Positions 1 to 8,273 of a stretch of 64,000 nucleotides of DNA are shown one piece after another. Location: assembly GCA_036752905.1 (NCBI GenBank), contig DAIORT010000009.1, positions 16,954-80,953 of the forward strand, read 5' to 3'. The position numbers were made by a program, and so were the translations under genes. The stretch is from UBA4877 sp002399345 (lineage in GTDB: Bacteria; Bacillota; Thermoanaerobacteria; Thermoanaerobacterales; UBA4877). Position 1 is the first letter of the stretch, and each line of letters begins with the position of its first letter. The notes beneath the pieces were generated by a model, which saw only the letters and a program-made list of their open reading frames with translations, had not been told where the DNA came from and searched no databases.

Positions 1-288
1 CTTATTAAGCACATCAGCCCTGTTGATAAGCTTATTATGATTTTCTTCATCAACAGCCACAATTTTTTTCTGAAGGTCCCTCAAATCATCCGAAGGATGA
101 GCAGCCATGCAGGCGGCATTTTGTACATTCAATAAATCAATTTTATTCATAACCTCTTGTTTCTGTTCTATTAAATCAGTTAACAAATCAAAATCATCAT
201 TATCAATGGCTTCACCTTGTTTCTGCGAAAGAAAATAAAGTTTTTCAAACAGATCCGCTTTGATATCCGGCATTGACTTTGCCTCCAC
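1..288 (-). CDS. Flagellar export chaperone, FlgN/FliT-like (C-terminus beyond window)
   Basis: This reading frame runs off the left edge, and 96 codons are visible. It opens with GTG at 286-288, with GGAGG seven bases upstream. The translation is a charged, Leu/Gln/Glu-rich helical protein with no membrane segment, as expected for the small helical chaperones that bind flagellar hook-associated proteins or the filament cap. It lies 14 bases after the stop of fliS in the order flaG-fliD-fliS, the usual position of a FliT or FlgN-type chaperone. Family membership is inferred from context and helical character, because the sequence itself is weakly conserved. The product would be cytoplasmic. 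Confidence 0.6.
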   Translation of the reverse strand, partial: MEAKSMPDIKADLFEKLYFLSQKQGEAIDNDDFDLLTDLIEQKQEVMNKIDLLNVQNAACMAAHPSDDLRDLQKKIVAVDEENHNKLINRADVLNK

Positions 289-302
289 TGATATTCCTCC
301 AA

Positions 303-665
303 TCACGCCTTTTTTTTAGCCTCGGCCCAAGTGCTTCGTAAATCCTTAATCAACGGCAGCAACTGTAATAAGCACTCTTTATCCTTACAAATGTTTGACT
401 GTACCAGTAGACTAAAAAAAAATGAATAGAGGTTGTCCAGATCCGCGGATACCTTATAGCTCATATCAAGGCTTGAGCGCAGTTCAGTAATAATTCTCTC
501 TGCCTTTAGTATATTTTCGTTTGACCCGGCAAAATCCTTATTATCGATTGAAATTACAGCTCTATTGATAAATTTTATACATCCGTCATATAGCATTAGT
601 ATAAGATCTTTTGGTGTAGATGTCATGATTGAATTATTTATATACTCATTGTAATGATTTAACAT
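303..665 (-). CDS. fliS: Flagellar export chaperone FliS
   Basis: FliS binds the C-terminus of flagellin in the cytoplasm and keeps it unpolymerised until export. The 120-residue product has the typical FliS opening (NHYNEYINNSIMTSTPKDLI) followed by LMLYDGCIKFINRA, and is all-helical throughout. I chose the ATG at 665, which follows GAGGGG. A GTG four codons further upstream is in frame but overlaps that ribosome site. It sits 18 bases after fliD and just before a second putative chaperone gene, so the genes are very probably co-transcribed on the minus strand. Confidence 0.93.
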   Translation of the reverse strand: MLNHYNEYINNSIMTSTPKDLILMLYDGCIKFINRAVISIDNKDFAGSNENILKAERIITELRSSLDMSYKVSADLDNLYSFFFSLLVQSNICKDKECLLQLLPLIKDLRSTWAEAKKKA

Positions 666-683
666 GGTGCCCCTCACTTCTCT

Positions 684-2165
684 TTATTGAAATTGTTGAG
701 AAAGCCATGCACTCTGCGCATTCATCTGGCTTATCATCTGCTCCATCCGCGTAAACTGCCTGTAATACCTGTCTTCTATGTTACTGAGCCTGTCCTGCGT
801 ATCCAAGATCCTGTCATTTATATCCCTTATCTGTCTTGCCATAAAGCTTTGGTCATATAATTCAATTCCAAGATAATCTCCCGAATTCCGCTTTATCCTG
901 TTCAGACCGTCGTCTAACTCTGTATGCATGTTACTCATAACATTCTTCATGAGACTTATTACGGCATCAGGATCTTTTTTTGTCGAATCTTTGAGTTTAT
1001 TGTCATCTATATACAGCTTTCCGTTCTCGTACCACTTACCTGTTGTAATTCCCAGGTCAGCCAGCATATCATAGCTTGGATCCGCACCGTCTGCCTTGGA
1101 GTATATTGCCTCCCGCATGGAAAAAAGCAGATTGGATAATATAGGATCACTCTTTAAAAGGCCACTTTTCGCCTTTTCCTCCCATTTTTCCTGTTGTGTA
1201 TCAGACAGCTGATCCCTCTGATCATCCGTTAAAGGTTTATAATCGAGATATCTTTTCTCCGAAATTTTCTCGTTTATCTCGGAAATCAGGTCATTATAAT
1301 CATTTAATATACCCTTGACCTGGTCATATATATAATCTGTATCGTCATCTACTATTATTGAGGTCTTGCCTTTACCGGCGAGCGAAATATTGAGGCCGGT
1401 AATCTGGAAAGTATTCGCCGGTTGGGTAAGAACTGCACCGTTAACTTCAAAAACAGCATCCTTTCCCGACGATGACTGTGGAAGACCCATAAGTTCATTT
1501 AAAAAATCCTTCTCCCCGCCACCTGTTATCACATCTGCATCCATATAGCTGATCACATTTGAACTTCCCGTGGAGTTGGATGTTATAAAGAGCCGGTGTA
1601 AATTATCATCATATGACGCCGTTACACCTGTATCGGATTCGTTGATCTTGGCCACCAGGTTCGCTATGGTGTCACTGGCAAAATCCACCGTTATTTCTTT
1701 ACTGCTTTCCCCATTCGAGATGGTAAACTTGCCTGTGTCGTCTAGAATATCGAACTGCTCGCCCATCGTCTTCAAACTTCCATCGTCATTATAGGCGGTG
1801 GGTAAGTCTATAGTACTGGTCATATATGCAGCCGTGGCAAGCTGTTTAACATCTATATTATATGTTCCGTTATTGGCCTGCGTCCCAGCCGTTACATTTG
1901 CCACACTGCTGCCATTCACCCGGACATCTTTTGATCTGTAATAAGAAGTAAATTCCATATCAAAGACCTTCTGATTAAATGCGTATGCCTTCTTTGCCAG
2001 TTCTGTGTAATCCTGCTGTTTCCATTCCAAAACCGTCTTATCCTGATTTAATTTATCCAGTGGGGCTCTTTGAGCCTGCATAAGATTCTGGATTATGGAT
2101 TCATAATCTATTCCCGAGGCCAGGCCACTCACTCTATTATAATTAACCGAACTTACGGTGCTCAT
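684..2165 (-). CDS. fliD: Flagellar filament cap protein FliD (HAP2)
   Basis: FliD forms the cap at the tip of the growing flagellar filament and promotes flagellin polymerisation outside the cell. The 493-residue product has the conserved N-terminal helix (VSGLASGIDYESIIQNLM, about residues 12-29) and a C-terminal amphipathic coiled region rich in Arg/Gln/Met (about 445-493). These are the two halves of the D0/D1 stalk, with beta-rich domains between them. There is no signal peptide, as expected for a type III flagellar export substrate. It lies between flaG (18 bases upstream) and fliS. The length is normal for the family. Confidence 0.96.
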   Translation of the reverse strand: MSTVSSVNYNRVSGLASGIDYESIIQNLMQAQRAPLDKLNQDKTVLEWKQQDYTELAKKAYAFNQKVFDMEFTSYYRSKDVRVNGSSVANVTAGTQANNGTYNIDVKQLATAAYMTSTIDLPTAYNDDGSLKTMGEQFDILDDTGKFTISNGESSKEITVDFASDTIANLVAKINESDTGVTASYDDNLHRLFITSNSTGSSNVISYMDADVITGGGEKDFLNELMGLPQSSSGKDAVFEVNGAVLTQPANTFQITGLNISLAGKGKTSIIVDDDTDYIYDQVKGILNDYNDLISEINEKISEKRYLDYKPLTDDQRDQLSDTQQEKWEEKAKSGLLKSDPILSNLLFSMREAIYSKADGADPSYDMLADLGITTGKWYENGKLYIDDNKLKDSTKKDPDAVISLMKNVMSNMHTELDDGLNRIKRNSGDYLGIELYDQSFMARQIRDINDRILDTQDRLSNIEDRYYRQFTRMEQMISQMNAQSAWLSQQFQ

Positions 2166-2183
2166 ACCATAATCACCCTCATA

Positions 2184-2543
2184 CTATATATATTTATCCA
2201 CAAACAAGCCGACTATCTGCCATATCGTAGCAACCAAGTCCAACAGCTTCTCCGGAGGAATTTCCTTTATTACCTCCTTGGTTTCGTCATCAACGACCTT
2301 GACCATAATTTCATGGGTACACTCATGTATGGAAAACTCCAGATGAGTCTCCGGTCCGATCAGCTCCTTATCAATTTTTTCCATATTCTTGATATACTGA
2401 TCTTTACTCACTAGTCTCCTTACACCATGACATGTATCCTTATCATCTTCATTATGATTTACACACACATGAAAAGGCCTGGCCTCATACCGCACGGGAT
2501 TATTTGTCACCATAGAAATATCTCTCACAGTGCCTAAAGACAT
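2184..2543 (-). CDS. flaG: FlaG family flagellar protein
   Basis: The product has 119 residues. The C-terminal two thirds carry the FlaG signature: a segment ending LEFSIHE, then IMVKVVDDETKEVIKEIPPEKLLDL, and a hydrophobic helix at the end. The N-terminal 45 residues, with several Cys and His, are less typical. FlaG proteins influence filament length in some bacteria, but their biochemical role is poorly defined. The gene leads the visible flagellar group on the minus strand, with fliD following after 18 bases. Confidence 0.85.
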   Translation of the reverse strand: MSLGTVRDISMVTNNPVRYEARPFHVCVNHNEDDKDTCHGVRRLVSKDQYIKNMEKIDKELIGPETHLEFSIHECTHEIMVKVVDDETKEVIKEIPPEKLLDLVATIWQIVGLFVDKYI

Positions 2544-2599
2544 AATAACAACCCCTTATCGCTTTCTATTTATGTATATCGGCCTTTTCTTTACATTAT

Positions 2600-3274
2600 T
2601 TATATCTTTTTTAAATTCTTTTGCCCTTTGGGACAAACGCTGATACATATGCCGCATACATATCCATAACCAATTTTTTGATAATTCTTCTTCATAAACT
2701 CGCTGCAGCCTCTCACATCGGCTATATCTTCCCTCGGCATCCCGGCACTCCATGTCGTATTCCTAAGTGAAAGCGACGGACAACTCCTCACACATATACT
2801 ACACTTGCCGCATCTGCTCATAACCGTCGGCCGGCCTGCCTTTAAAGGCAGGTTAGTTATGATAGTGCCCAGTCTCACCCGCGGACCATACTCCCTCGTT
2901 ACAAGAAGACAGTTTTTTCCAATCCAACCCAGGCCTGCCCTTGTGGCGGCTGTCTTGTGGGGAAATGCCCCCTTAAAAGTCCCCGTGCTCTGTGAAGCAG
3001 CAATGGGAATAGCCTTAAAACCCTTGTCCTCCATATAAAGAGCGGCTTTAAGTCCGATTTCATCTATAAGAGCATTGACCGTCTTATAGAGATGATAATA
3101 TGTAAATGTGGGACCGTCTTTTACACCGTCCATAACCCCGTCCGGCATCCTGACTGCATAACTTACTGCATAATCGCACCCTTTAAATTCATCATATCCA
3201 AGGTCCCCTATATATGTGTAGCCCACCAGGCAGGCTCCCAAGGATAATATCAGCCTTTTTAGTTCCTCTTCCAA
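2600..3274 (-). CDS. Short QueG-like 4Fe-4S double-cluster protein
   Basis: The protein of about 224 residues ends with two ferredoxin-type cysteine clusters: CGKCSICVRSCP (C-x2-C-x2-C-x3-C-P) near residue 155, and CGICISVCPKG near 212. The upstream half resembles the DUF1730 domain of epoxyqueuosine reductase, including the stretch GLGWIGKNCLLVT. It is much shorter than QueG (about 310-380 residues) and lacks the HEAT-like tail. I therefore call it an epoxyqueuosine-reductase-like Fe-S protein of unproven substrate. The TTG at 3274 is preferred because AGGCGGTGA lies five bases ahead of it. An in-frame GTG at 3283 sits inside that ribosome site. Confidence 0.8.
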   Translation of the reverse strand: MEEELKRLILSLGACLVGYTYIGDLGYDEFKGCDYAVSYAVRMPDGVMDGVKDGPTFTYYHLYKTVNALIDEIGLKAALYMEDKGFKAIPIAASQSTGTFKGAFPHKTAATRAGLGWIGKNCLLVTREYGPRVRLGTIITNLPLKAGRPTVMSRCGKCSICVRSCPSLSLRNTTWSAGMPREDIADVRGCSEFMKKNYQKIGYGYVCGICISVCPKGQKNLKKI

Positions 3275-3347
3275 TTTATTCACCGCCTAAAAAATATATA
3301 ATACAATTAAGCACTATTATAGTATATAATAAAGATGAGGTGATAGT

Positions 3348-3860
3348 ATGTCAAACATGAGAGAAATAGCAGAAAACAAACTCATCATTTTATATATACT
3401 TAGCAGGGCGAAAAGACCTCTTACACAAGACCAGCTTACCGAAATAAATCAAAGCGGAGGATATATGAATTATTTCATATTTGCTCAAGAATTAAATGAA
3501 CTTATAGATGGACAATACGCAGAGAAAATCAATCAAATGTACAAAATCACTCTCAGGGGAACACAAATACTAAACATGTTTATAAACAAAATACCCGACC
3601 TCACCATGAAAGACATTGATGAATATGTAGCATTGCACAGAGAATCCTTTAAAAGGGATTCAGAAATATTTTCAGAGTTCTATAAAATATCCGGCAAACA
3701 ATACGTAGCAAATCTTAAGGTGATAGAAAACGAAATGGTTCTGATGGAGTTAAATTTAAATGTGCCCACATCAAAACAGGCTGAAAAGATATGCAGTACT
3801 TGGAAAAACAAGGCAAAAGACATATACCCGTATCTAATAAATAATCTGGGTAATGACTAG
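3348..3860 (+). CDS. DUF4364 family protein, probable winged-helix regulator
   Basis: The 170-residue product opens with the pattern typical of the clostridial DUF4364 family (AENKLIILYILSRAKRPLTQ) followed by a winged-helix-like region. No enzymatic motif is visible, so a DNA-binding role is inferred from the fold only. The start ATG follows GAGGTGATAGT at normal spacing, and a TATAAT box lies at 3325-3330. It is divergent from the Fe-S protein gene and convergent with the serine hydrolase gene. DUF4364 genes are common in Clostridia but uncharacterised as far as I know. Confidence 0.8.
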   Translation: MSNMREIAENKLIILYILSRAKRPLTQDQLTEINQSGGYMNYFIFAQELNELIDGQYAEKINQMYKITLRGTQILNMFINKIPDLTMKDIDEYVALHRESFKRDSEIFSEFYKISGKQYVANLKVIENEMVLMELNLNVPTSKQAEKICSTWKNKAKDIYPYLINNLGND

Positions 3861-3869
3861 TAAGGCTAT

Positions 3870-3907
3870 AGGCAATGGGCCTGGCGATAGTAATTCCCAT
3901 TGCCTTT
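3870..3907 (+). terminator. Inverted repeat after DUF4364 gene, weak terminator
   Basis: A perfect ten-base inverted repeat (AGGCAATGGG at 3870-3879 and CCCATTGCCT at 3896-3905) lies just after the stop codon. The T-run after it is only two or three bases long, so termination would be inefficient unless another factor assists. It sits between two convergent genes and could serve either strand. Confidence 0.5.
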
Positions 3908-3928
3908 GAAAAACTCTTTATGCCACAT

Positions 3929-4723
3929 TTATTTATCTTGATAATTATATAAATTATAACTATCGTATACCAGCCGTGAAATCTTTCCTATTATTTCCCG
4001 GCCATCCTTGTTTGTGGGTGTTTCATTCGTAAGTACATTGATAATATAACGGCATTCAGGTAAAAATACAATCCCGACATCATGCTCCAGTCTGTCTAAG
4101 TCTCCAGTCTTGTGAGCAATCATCGTATTATTCGGCAGGTATAAATCTAGTCTTCCCTTAACCTGCTGTCTTTTAAGTATATCCATCATTATAGAGCTGT
4201 ACTCTTTATCAATAACCTCCCCGTCATATACTTTTTCAAGAACATTTGTCATATCTGCCGCACACGTTAAATTCTCCCTGCCGGCTCTCACCGCATCCGC
4301 GTCCATCATTTTTCTCTTAAGCTTGGTATGTTTCATCCCTAATTGACCGGCCATCTCATTGACATCTTCCATCCCTGCTGTATCTATAAGCAGATTAGCC
4401 GCAGTATTATCACTTATTATTATCATAAGTGTCATGATTTCCTTCAGGGAAAATTCATGATTGCTATCGAGCTCCTTTAATATGCCGTCCCCACCTGTTT
4501 TCATTGCCTTTAATATGGTTATATTTTCATTAAGATGTAATTTACCCTCTTTAACCTTTTTGAGTATTTCCGCCATCACTACTATCTTTATGGTACTCGC
4601 AGACGGAAAGACCCTTTCCTCATTTATATTAATAATTTCATCTGTGTTTAAATTCTTTATGGAGACACCCACGTTTCCTGTTGCCTCTCCAATCAAATCC
4701 TCTATTTGATTTTTTAATCCCAT
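3929..4723 (-). CDS. Class A beta-lactamase-fold serine hydrolase
   Basis: The product of about 264 residues shows the three penicillin-recognising motifs in order: STIK (S42-K45), SDN (103-105) and KTG (204-206), counted from the ATG at 4723. That ATG is chosen because GGAAGG precedes it, and an in-frame GTG lies 21 bases upstream. There is no signal peptide, so the protein appears cytoplasmic, unlike secreted beta-lactamases. The omega-loop glutamate spacing (E-x2-L-N) of true class A enzymes is not matched. The nearest candidate is RENLT, with Leu two rather than three residues after Glu. Antibiotic hydrolysis should therefore not be assumed. These proteins are common and mostly uncharacterised in Clostridia. 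Confidence 0.8.
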   Translation of the reverse strand: MGLKNQIEDLIGEATGNVGVSIKNLNTDEIININEERVFPSASTIKIVVMAEILKKVKEGKLHLNENITILKAMKTGGDGILKELDSNHEFSLKEIMTLMIIISDNTAANLLIDTAGMEDVNEMAGQLGMKHTKLKRKMMDADAVRAGRENLTCAADMTNVLEKVYDGEVIDKEYSSIMMDILKRQQVKGRLDLYLPNNTMIAHKTGDLDRLEHDVGIVFLPECRYIINVLTNETPTNKDGREIIGKISRLVYDSYNLYNYQDK

Positions 4724-4778
4724 ATTTGTATTCCTTCCCTTCACATCTTAATAGTACTTTTGCCTGCTGCTTTTCGGT

Positions 4779-6074
4779 TTAGCCAAAGAAAGATTTGATT
4801 ACAATAAATATAACTGTAGCAGCCGTAATGGTAAGGCCCAGCTTAACCATGCTCTTCAGGTCCTTGGAACGCGCAAGACCCATCTGTCCCAGCATATCAG
4901 CCTCAGGGTATGCAAAGGATGTAATCTGTGATCCGACAAGAAGTATTGCCGCCCACAAACCGGAGGAAACACCTAGGCCCGTAACAAGTCCCTTAAACAT
5001 TTTATCCATAACAACCGATTGAGCTACCGCTGCACCGCCAATGCCGAAAATACCCGTAAGTGTAGAAACAAGTGAAAAGATCACTTTGTTTCCCGATGCC
5101 AAAAGCGGGTGTAAAAGATTAACCAACGCAGTAAATGCTCCGGATTCTTCAACAAAGCTTATGAACGGATTAAACAATACGAACATCACAAAGAGCCACA
5201 CCATGCGTCCGGCTCCCTCAAGAAATGTATCAAATAGATCGCCTAAATTAAGTCTGCCTGCCACACCCGTAATAATTGACACTGTAAACATGATAACAAC
5301 CGCATATGCCGCCCCTTGTTTCGCAAATATACCATACGCTAATAATAGTATAAGTGAAACAGCAAAGGCTATGGTTGCATTCTGTGTTTCTTTTGTAGCT
5401 TTATAATTCGGATTGGGCTTCTCAACATTATCATACATGTACTTACCTTTGGTGTTCTTCTGTATCCTCAGCGCCATAAAATATGTTACAACCCAACAAA
5501 TAACAGCAACCGGCAGCCCCGCGGATAATAAATACTGTGTATATGTCATGCCCATCAGCCCCATTATCGTCACCACCTGCGGTGAATACGGGCCTATGAA
5601 AAGTCCTGTCTGGCCTGCTCCTTGAAAAATAGCTGCCAGCGTCGAAGGAGTAATACCAATTATAGCAACCAACGGAATAATTATTGGTGCTATTATGGCA
5701 TTAGCTCCTGCCAATGTGCCAAGCAACGCAACAAGTACACATGAGGTTATCATCGATGCAACAATGGCCTTTTTCTCAGTGTTTATGCCGATTCTTTTCA
5801 TAAGCGTTAAAACAATGTTTTCGGCAACGCCGGTCTTCTTTAAAACTGCCCCCAGGCCGGAACCCAACATGATGATAAAACCAATTAAAGAAAGAAACGA
5901 GCCCAGAGAATCTGCTATCACGTCACCCATAGCTAGCAGAGGCTGTTTAGTCAGTATTGCGCTCAATATCACACATATAGCAACATTCAGCACGGGATTT
6001 ATATCTTTAAAAGCAAATATGATGTAAATTACCAGTGGAACCAGCGCAACAAGCGGTGACATATTAAATAACAT
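4779..6074 (-). CDS. Ion-transporter superfamily permease
   Basis: A 431-residue, highly hydrophobic protein with about eleven predicted membrane segments. It has glycine-rich re-entrant-like stretches (GSGLGAVLKKTGVAE, and GAGQTGLFIGPYSPQ near residue 150) typical of the NhaC/DcuC/GntP-type ion-transporter superfamily. The substrate cannot be read from the sequence. Organic acids, amino acids, or Na+/H+ exchange are all possible. A strong ribosome site (GGGGGG) precedes the ATG. Downstream on the same strand, 55 bases away, is the serine hydrolase gene, so the two could share a transcript. Confidence 0.75.
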   Translation of the reverse strand: MLFNMSPLVALVPLVIYIIFAFKDINPVLNVAICVILSAILTKQPLLAMGDVIADSLGSFLSLIGFIIMLGSGLGAVLKKTGVAENIVLTLMKRIGINTEKKAIVASMITSCVLVALLGTLAGANAIIAPIIIPLVAIIGITPSTLAAIFQGAGQTGLFIGPYSPQVVTIMGLMGMTYTQYLLSAGLPVAVICWVVTYFMALRIQKNTKGKYMYDNVEKPNPNYKATKETQNATIAFAVSLILLLAYGIFAKQGAAYAVVIMFTVSIITGVAGRLNLGDLFDTFLEGAGRMVWLFVMFVLFNPFISFVEESGAFTALVNLLHPLLASGNKVIFSLVSTLTGIFGIGGAAVAQSVVMDKMFKGLVTGLGVSSGLWAAILLVGSQITSFAYPEADMLGQMGLARSKDLKSMVKLGLTITAATVIFIVIKSFFG

Positions 6075-6536
6075 TTAAAACCCCCCTTTATAATATAGTC
6101 CTTTCTAATGATAGAGTTTTCCCGATTGTACTAAGTATTTTAATCTTCCTTCTAATAAATAATGTATCAAAATTGGAAAACTTCTTCAAGCATTAAATCG
6201 CCCCATTTAGACATTTGGCAATCCCTTATTATTTATTTTGTCTGTTTATATGCAAATTACATGAATTTAGTAGCCATAGAGCCTAAGCGTGGATAAAAAA
6301 TCCCGCGTATCATCTAAAATATTTTATTCTATCAGCGTCCACATTTATGACATGTTTATATAACTATTCTTATTTTTTTACAGACATTAAAATTTAGATT
6401 TGATATGCATCATACAAAGCCTTAAATACTAAGAGAAACAGCTAAAAAGTTAAATGAATTATACGCTAGCCGCCATCTTGTCGCCAAAGTGCAAGAAAAA
6501 CAGCAAATTACGTAAAGGACCTACTGCTAAAAACAT
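6075..6536. other. Intergenic region with no recognisable gene
   Basis: About 460 bases of AT-rich DNA lie between the transporter and the tRNA-Pro terminator. I see no riboswitch and no complete gene. One short plus-strand stretch (6426-6515, 29 codons ending in TAA) translates to a charged, protein-like peptide with no start codon or ribosome site. It may be a gene relic or chance. Confidence 0.5.
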
Positions 6537-6576
6537 AAAAATAGGGCTTCTTTAAAAAACAAAGAAGCCCTATTTT
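6537..6576 (-). terminator. Rho-independent terminator after tRNA-Pro
   Basis: A 16-base perfect inverted repeat (AAAATAGGGCTTCTTT at 6538-6553 and its complement at 6561-6576), seven-base A-rich loop. On the minus strand the arm is followed by a T-rich tract, and it lies 50 bases beyond the 3' end of tRNA-Pro. The A/T tracts on both sides would allow it to act on either strand. Confidence 0.85.
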
Positions 6577-6625
6577 ACTAGGCCTACTGACAAACCAGCT
6601 AAGCCGCTAATTTGCTATATTTAAA

Positions 6626-6701
6626 TGGTCGGGGCAACAGGACTTGAACCTGCGACCTCATGGTCCCGAACCATGCGCGCTACCACCTGCGCTATGCCCC
6701 G
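6626..6701 (-). tRNA. tRNA-Pro (anticodon CGG)
   Basis: The minus strand folds as a 76-base cloverleaf: acceptor CGGGGCA pairing with TGCCCCG, anticodon loop TTCGGGA (anticodon CGG), T-arm GGTTCAAGTCC, and an encoded CCA at 6626-6628. CGG reads CCG codons. The terminator at 6537-6576 lies downstream. Confidence 0.95.
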
Positions 6702-6756
6702 ACTAACGTATCATATTTTAACACATATAGCTGTTTTTATCAATAGAGTACCTCAT

Positions 6757-7941
6757 TTAATTTTGTTCATCTATATCCTTGAAATCTGCCAACCGACTTC
6801 CGCAATTATCTGATATTATTATTTCTCCTTCAGATGTATTTAACTGAATCCTTGCACCAAGCTGCTCTACTAAAAACTGTGCGGGCACATATACACAATC
6901 TCCTATTTTGATCGGCAGGTTATCCATGACTACTTCTTTTCCATCAATTATAGCGGTCTTCTGACCTAGCTGAGCCACACCATTAATACGGGTACGCTTT
7001 TTATCCAGTCCGATTTTTATTTCCTTAGCTTTAGACGGCAGTGATGCGCCATAATTAAATGTGAAAAGACCATATCCGTATGCATTGTCTTTCCCTTTTG
7101 GTCCTAGGTCCTCCGTATGCATTATAAGATAGTTTTTAACCTCCGCCGGAGTCATCTTATGTCCCGTAACCCGTTTGGAGTCGGACAATATGAGAGCGGC
7201 TGCTCCCGATATATAAGGTGTTGCCATTGATGTTCCGGATAAATATACATATTTTCCTCCCAGGTATGTGGAATAGATGTCCACACCGGGACCCGCTACA
7301 TCTACCGCAGGTCCTTTGCTTGAAAACGGGGCCACTATCTTCTTGGCATCCACTGCTGCAACTGCTATTGTTTCAGGGTATTTGGCCGGATAATCCACTG
7401 TATCGGATTCAATGTTTTCATCACCCTCATTCCCCGATGCGGCAATAAGGACAGCACCCTTCCTGTAGGCAAACTTCAGTGCCTGCCTTACAACGGGGCT
7501 TGGGTCGGAAGATCCGAAACTCATCGAAATAACCTCTGCTCCGTTCTCCACTGCCCAGGCTATACCGTCGGCAACATCCTCATCGCTACCCCCGCCACCT
7601 TTATCCAAAGCCTTTATCGCTAACAAATTACACCTGGGGGCCACTCCGGAAATTTTCTTACCCGATGCGGCTATTATACCCGCCACGTGTGTCCCGTGGC
7701 CATTGTCATCCATGAAATCCTTCGAACCTGTAAAATCTTTACCTCCTACAACCCTATCTTTTAATTCAGGATGCTTATAGTCAATACCTGTGTCTACTAC
7801 GGCTACAACTGCATTCTCTCCTTTGGTTCTGTTCCACATGGTCTCTGCTCCGATAAGCGACAGACCGTATGATACATAATCTTTAGGTACATTTTCCGTA
7901 ACAAAGACGATCTTAGGCGTCTTTGGAATTCTAAATGGCAT
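6757..7941 (-). CDS. Subtilisin-family serine protease with C-terminal stalk-like domain
   Basis: The 394-residue S8 peptidase has all catalytic elements: Asp50 in VVDTGID, His82 in NGHGTHVAG, oxyanion Asn171 in ASGNEG, and Ser238 in SGTSMATP. Mature sequence begins almost at once. There is no hydrophobic signal peptide and only a very short leader, resembling intracellular subtilases. After the catalytic domain (to about residue 300) there is a segment resembling the copper-amine-oxidase N-like stalk domain (about 335-385, with NLPIKIGDCVYVPAQFLVEQ), which is usually found on exported proteins. That combination makes the location uncertain. It is the last gene of the valS-folC group, 55 bases after the small gene. 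Confidence 0.9.
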   Translation of the reverse strand: MPFRIPKTPKIVFVTENVPKDYVSYGLSLIGAETMWNRTKGENAVVAVVDTGIDYKHPELKDRVVGGKDFTGSKDFMDDNGHGTHVAGIIAASGKKISGVAPRCNLLAIKALDKGGGGSDEDVADGIAWAVENGAEVISMSFGSSDPSPVVRQALKFAYRKGAVLIAASGNEGDENIESDTVDYPAKYPETIAVAAVDAKKIVAPFSSKGPAVDVAGPGVDIYSTYLGGKYVYLSGTSMATPYISGAAALILSDSKRVTGHKMTPAEVKNYLIMHTEDLGPKGKDNAYGYGLFTFNYGASLPSKAKEIKIGLDKKRTRINGVAQLGQKTAIIDGKEVVMDNLPIKIGDCVYVPAQFLVEQLGARIQLNTSEGEIIISDNCGSRLADFKDIDEQN

Positions 7942-7995
7942 AGAAATCCCCCCTGTTCTATATTATTAATATGATTCAGGAGGGATTGATGACAC

Positions 7996-8217
7996 CTATA
8001 TATGTTGTATCAGTTTCATATATAGCTTATTGCTGTTCCATTTTACATGCGTTTTCTTTGCTTTTCTCAATAGAGATTGATATCTTTCACAGGCGAATTG
8101 ATATCTTCTTTGGGCATCATCTACAAATTCTTCATCTGAATAGTTTAATTTTTCTTCTGCCAGTTTCATATCTTCAAGCGCTTCATCGATTTCAAAGAGA
8201 AGTTTTTCTCCATCCAT
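7996..8217 (-). CDS. Small helical protein, DUF2508/YaaL-like
   Basis: A 73-residue, mostly helical, highly charged protein with alternating acidic and basic residues. It matches the general pattern of the DUF2508 (Bacillus YaaL) family, including the ...YQSLLRKAKK ending of the core helix. No function is known for that family. The start is the ATG at 8217 preceded by AGAGGGGTG. A longer in-frame reading upstream overlaps folC and is rejected. Its ribosome site lies in the 3' arm of the hairpin after folC, which could couple its translation to readthrough. Confidence 0.6.
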   Translation of the reverse strand: MDGEKLLFEIDEALEDMKLAEEKLNYSDEEFVDDAQRRYQFACERYQSLLRKAKKTHVKWNSNKLYMKLIQHI

Positions 8218-8224
8218 AAAAACA

Positions 8225-8264
8225 CCCCTCTTGGATAAGTTTATATATGTTATTCCAAGAGGGG
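8225..8264 (-). terminator. Hairpin after folC overlapping next gene's ribosome site
   Basis: An 11-base perfect inverted repeat (CCCCTCTTGGA and TCCAAGAGGGG) lies ten bases after the folC stop. On the minus strand it is followed by TGTTTTTATG, so it resembles an intrinsic terminator. Its distal arm contains the AGGGGTG ribosome site of the small gene at 7996-8217. Confidence 0.7.
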
Positions 8265-8273
8265 TTGTCCATA

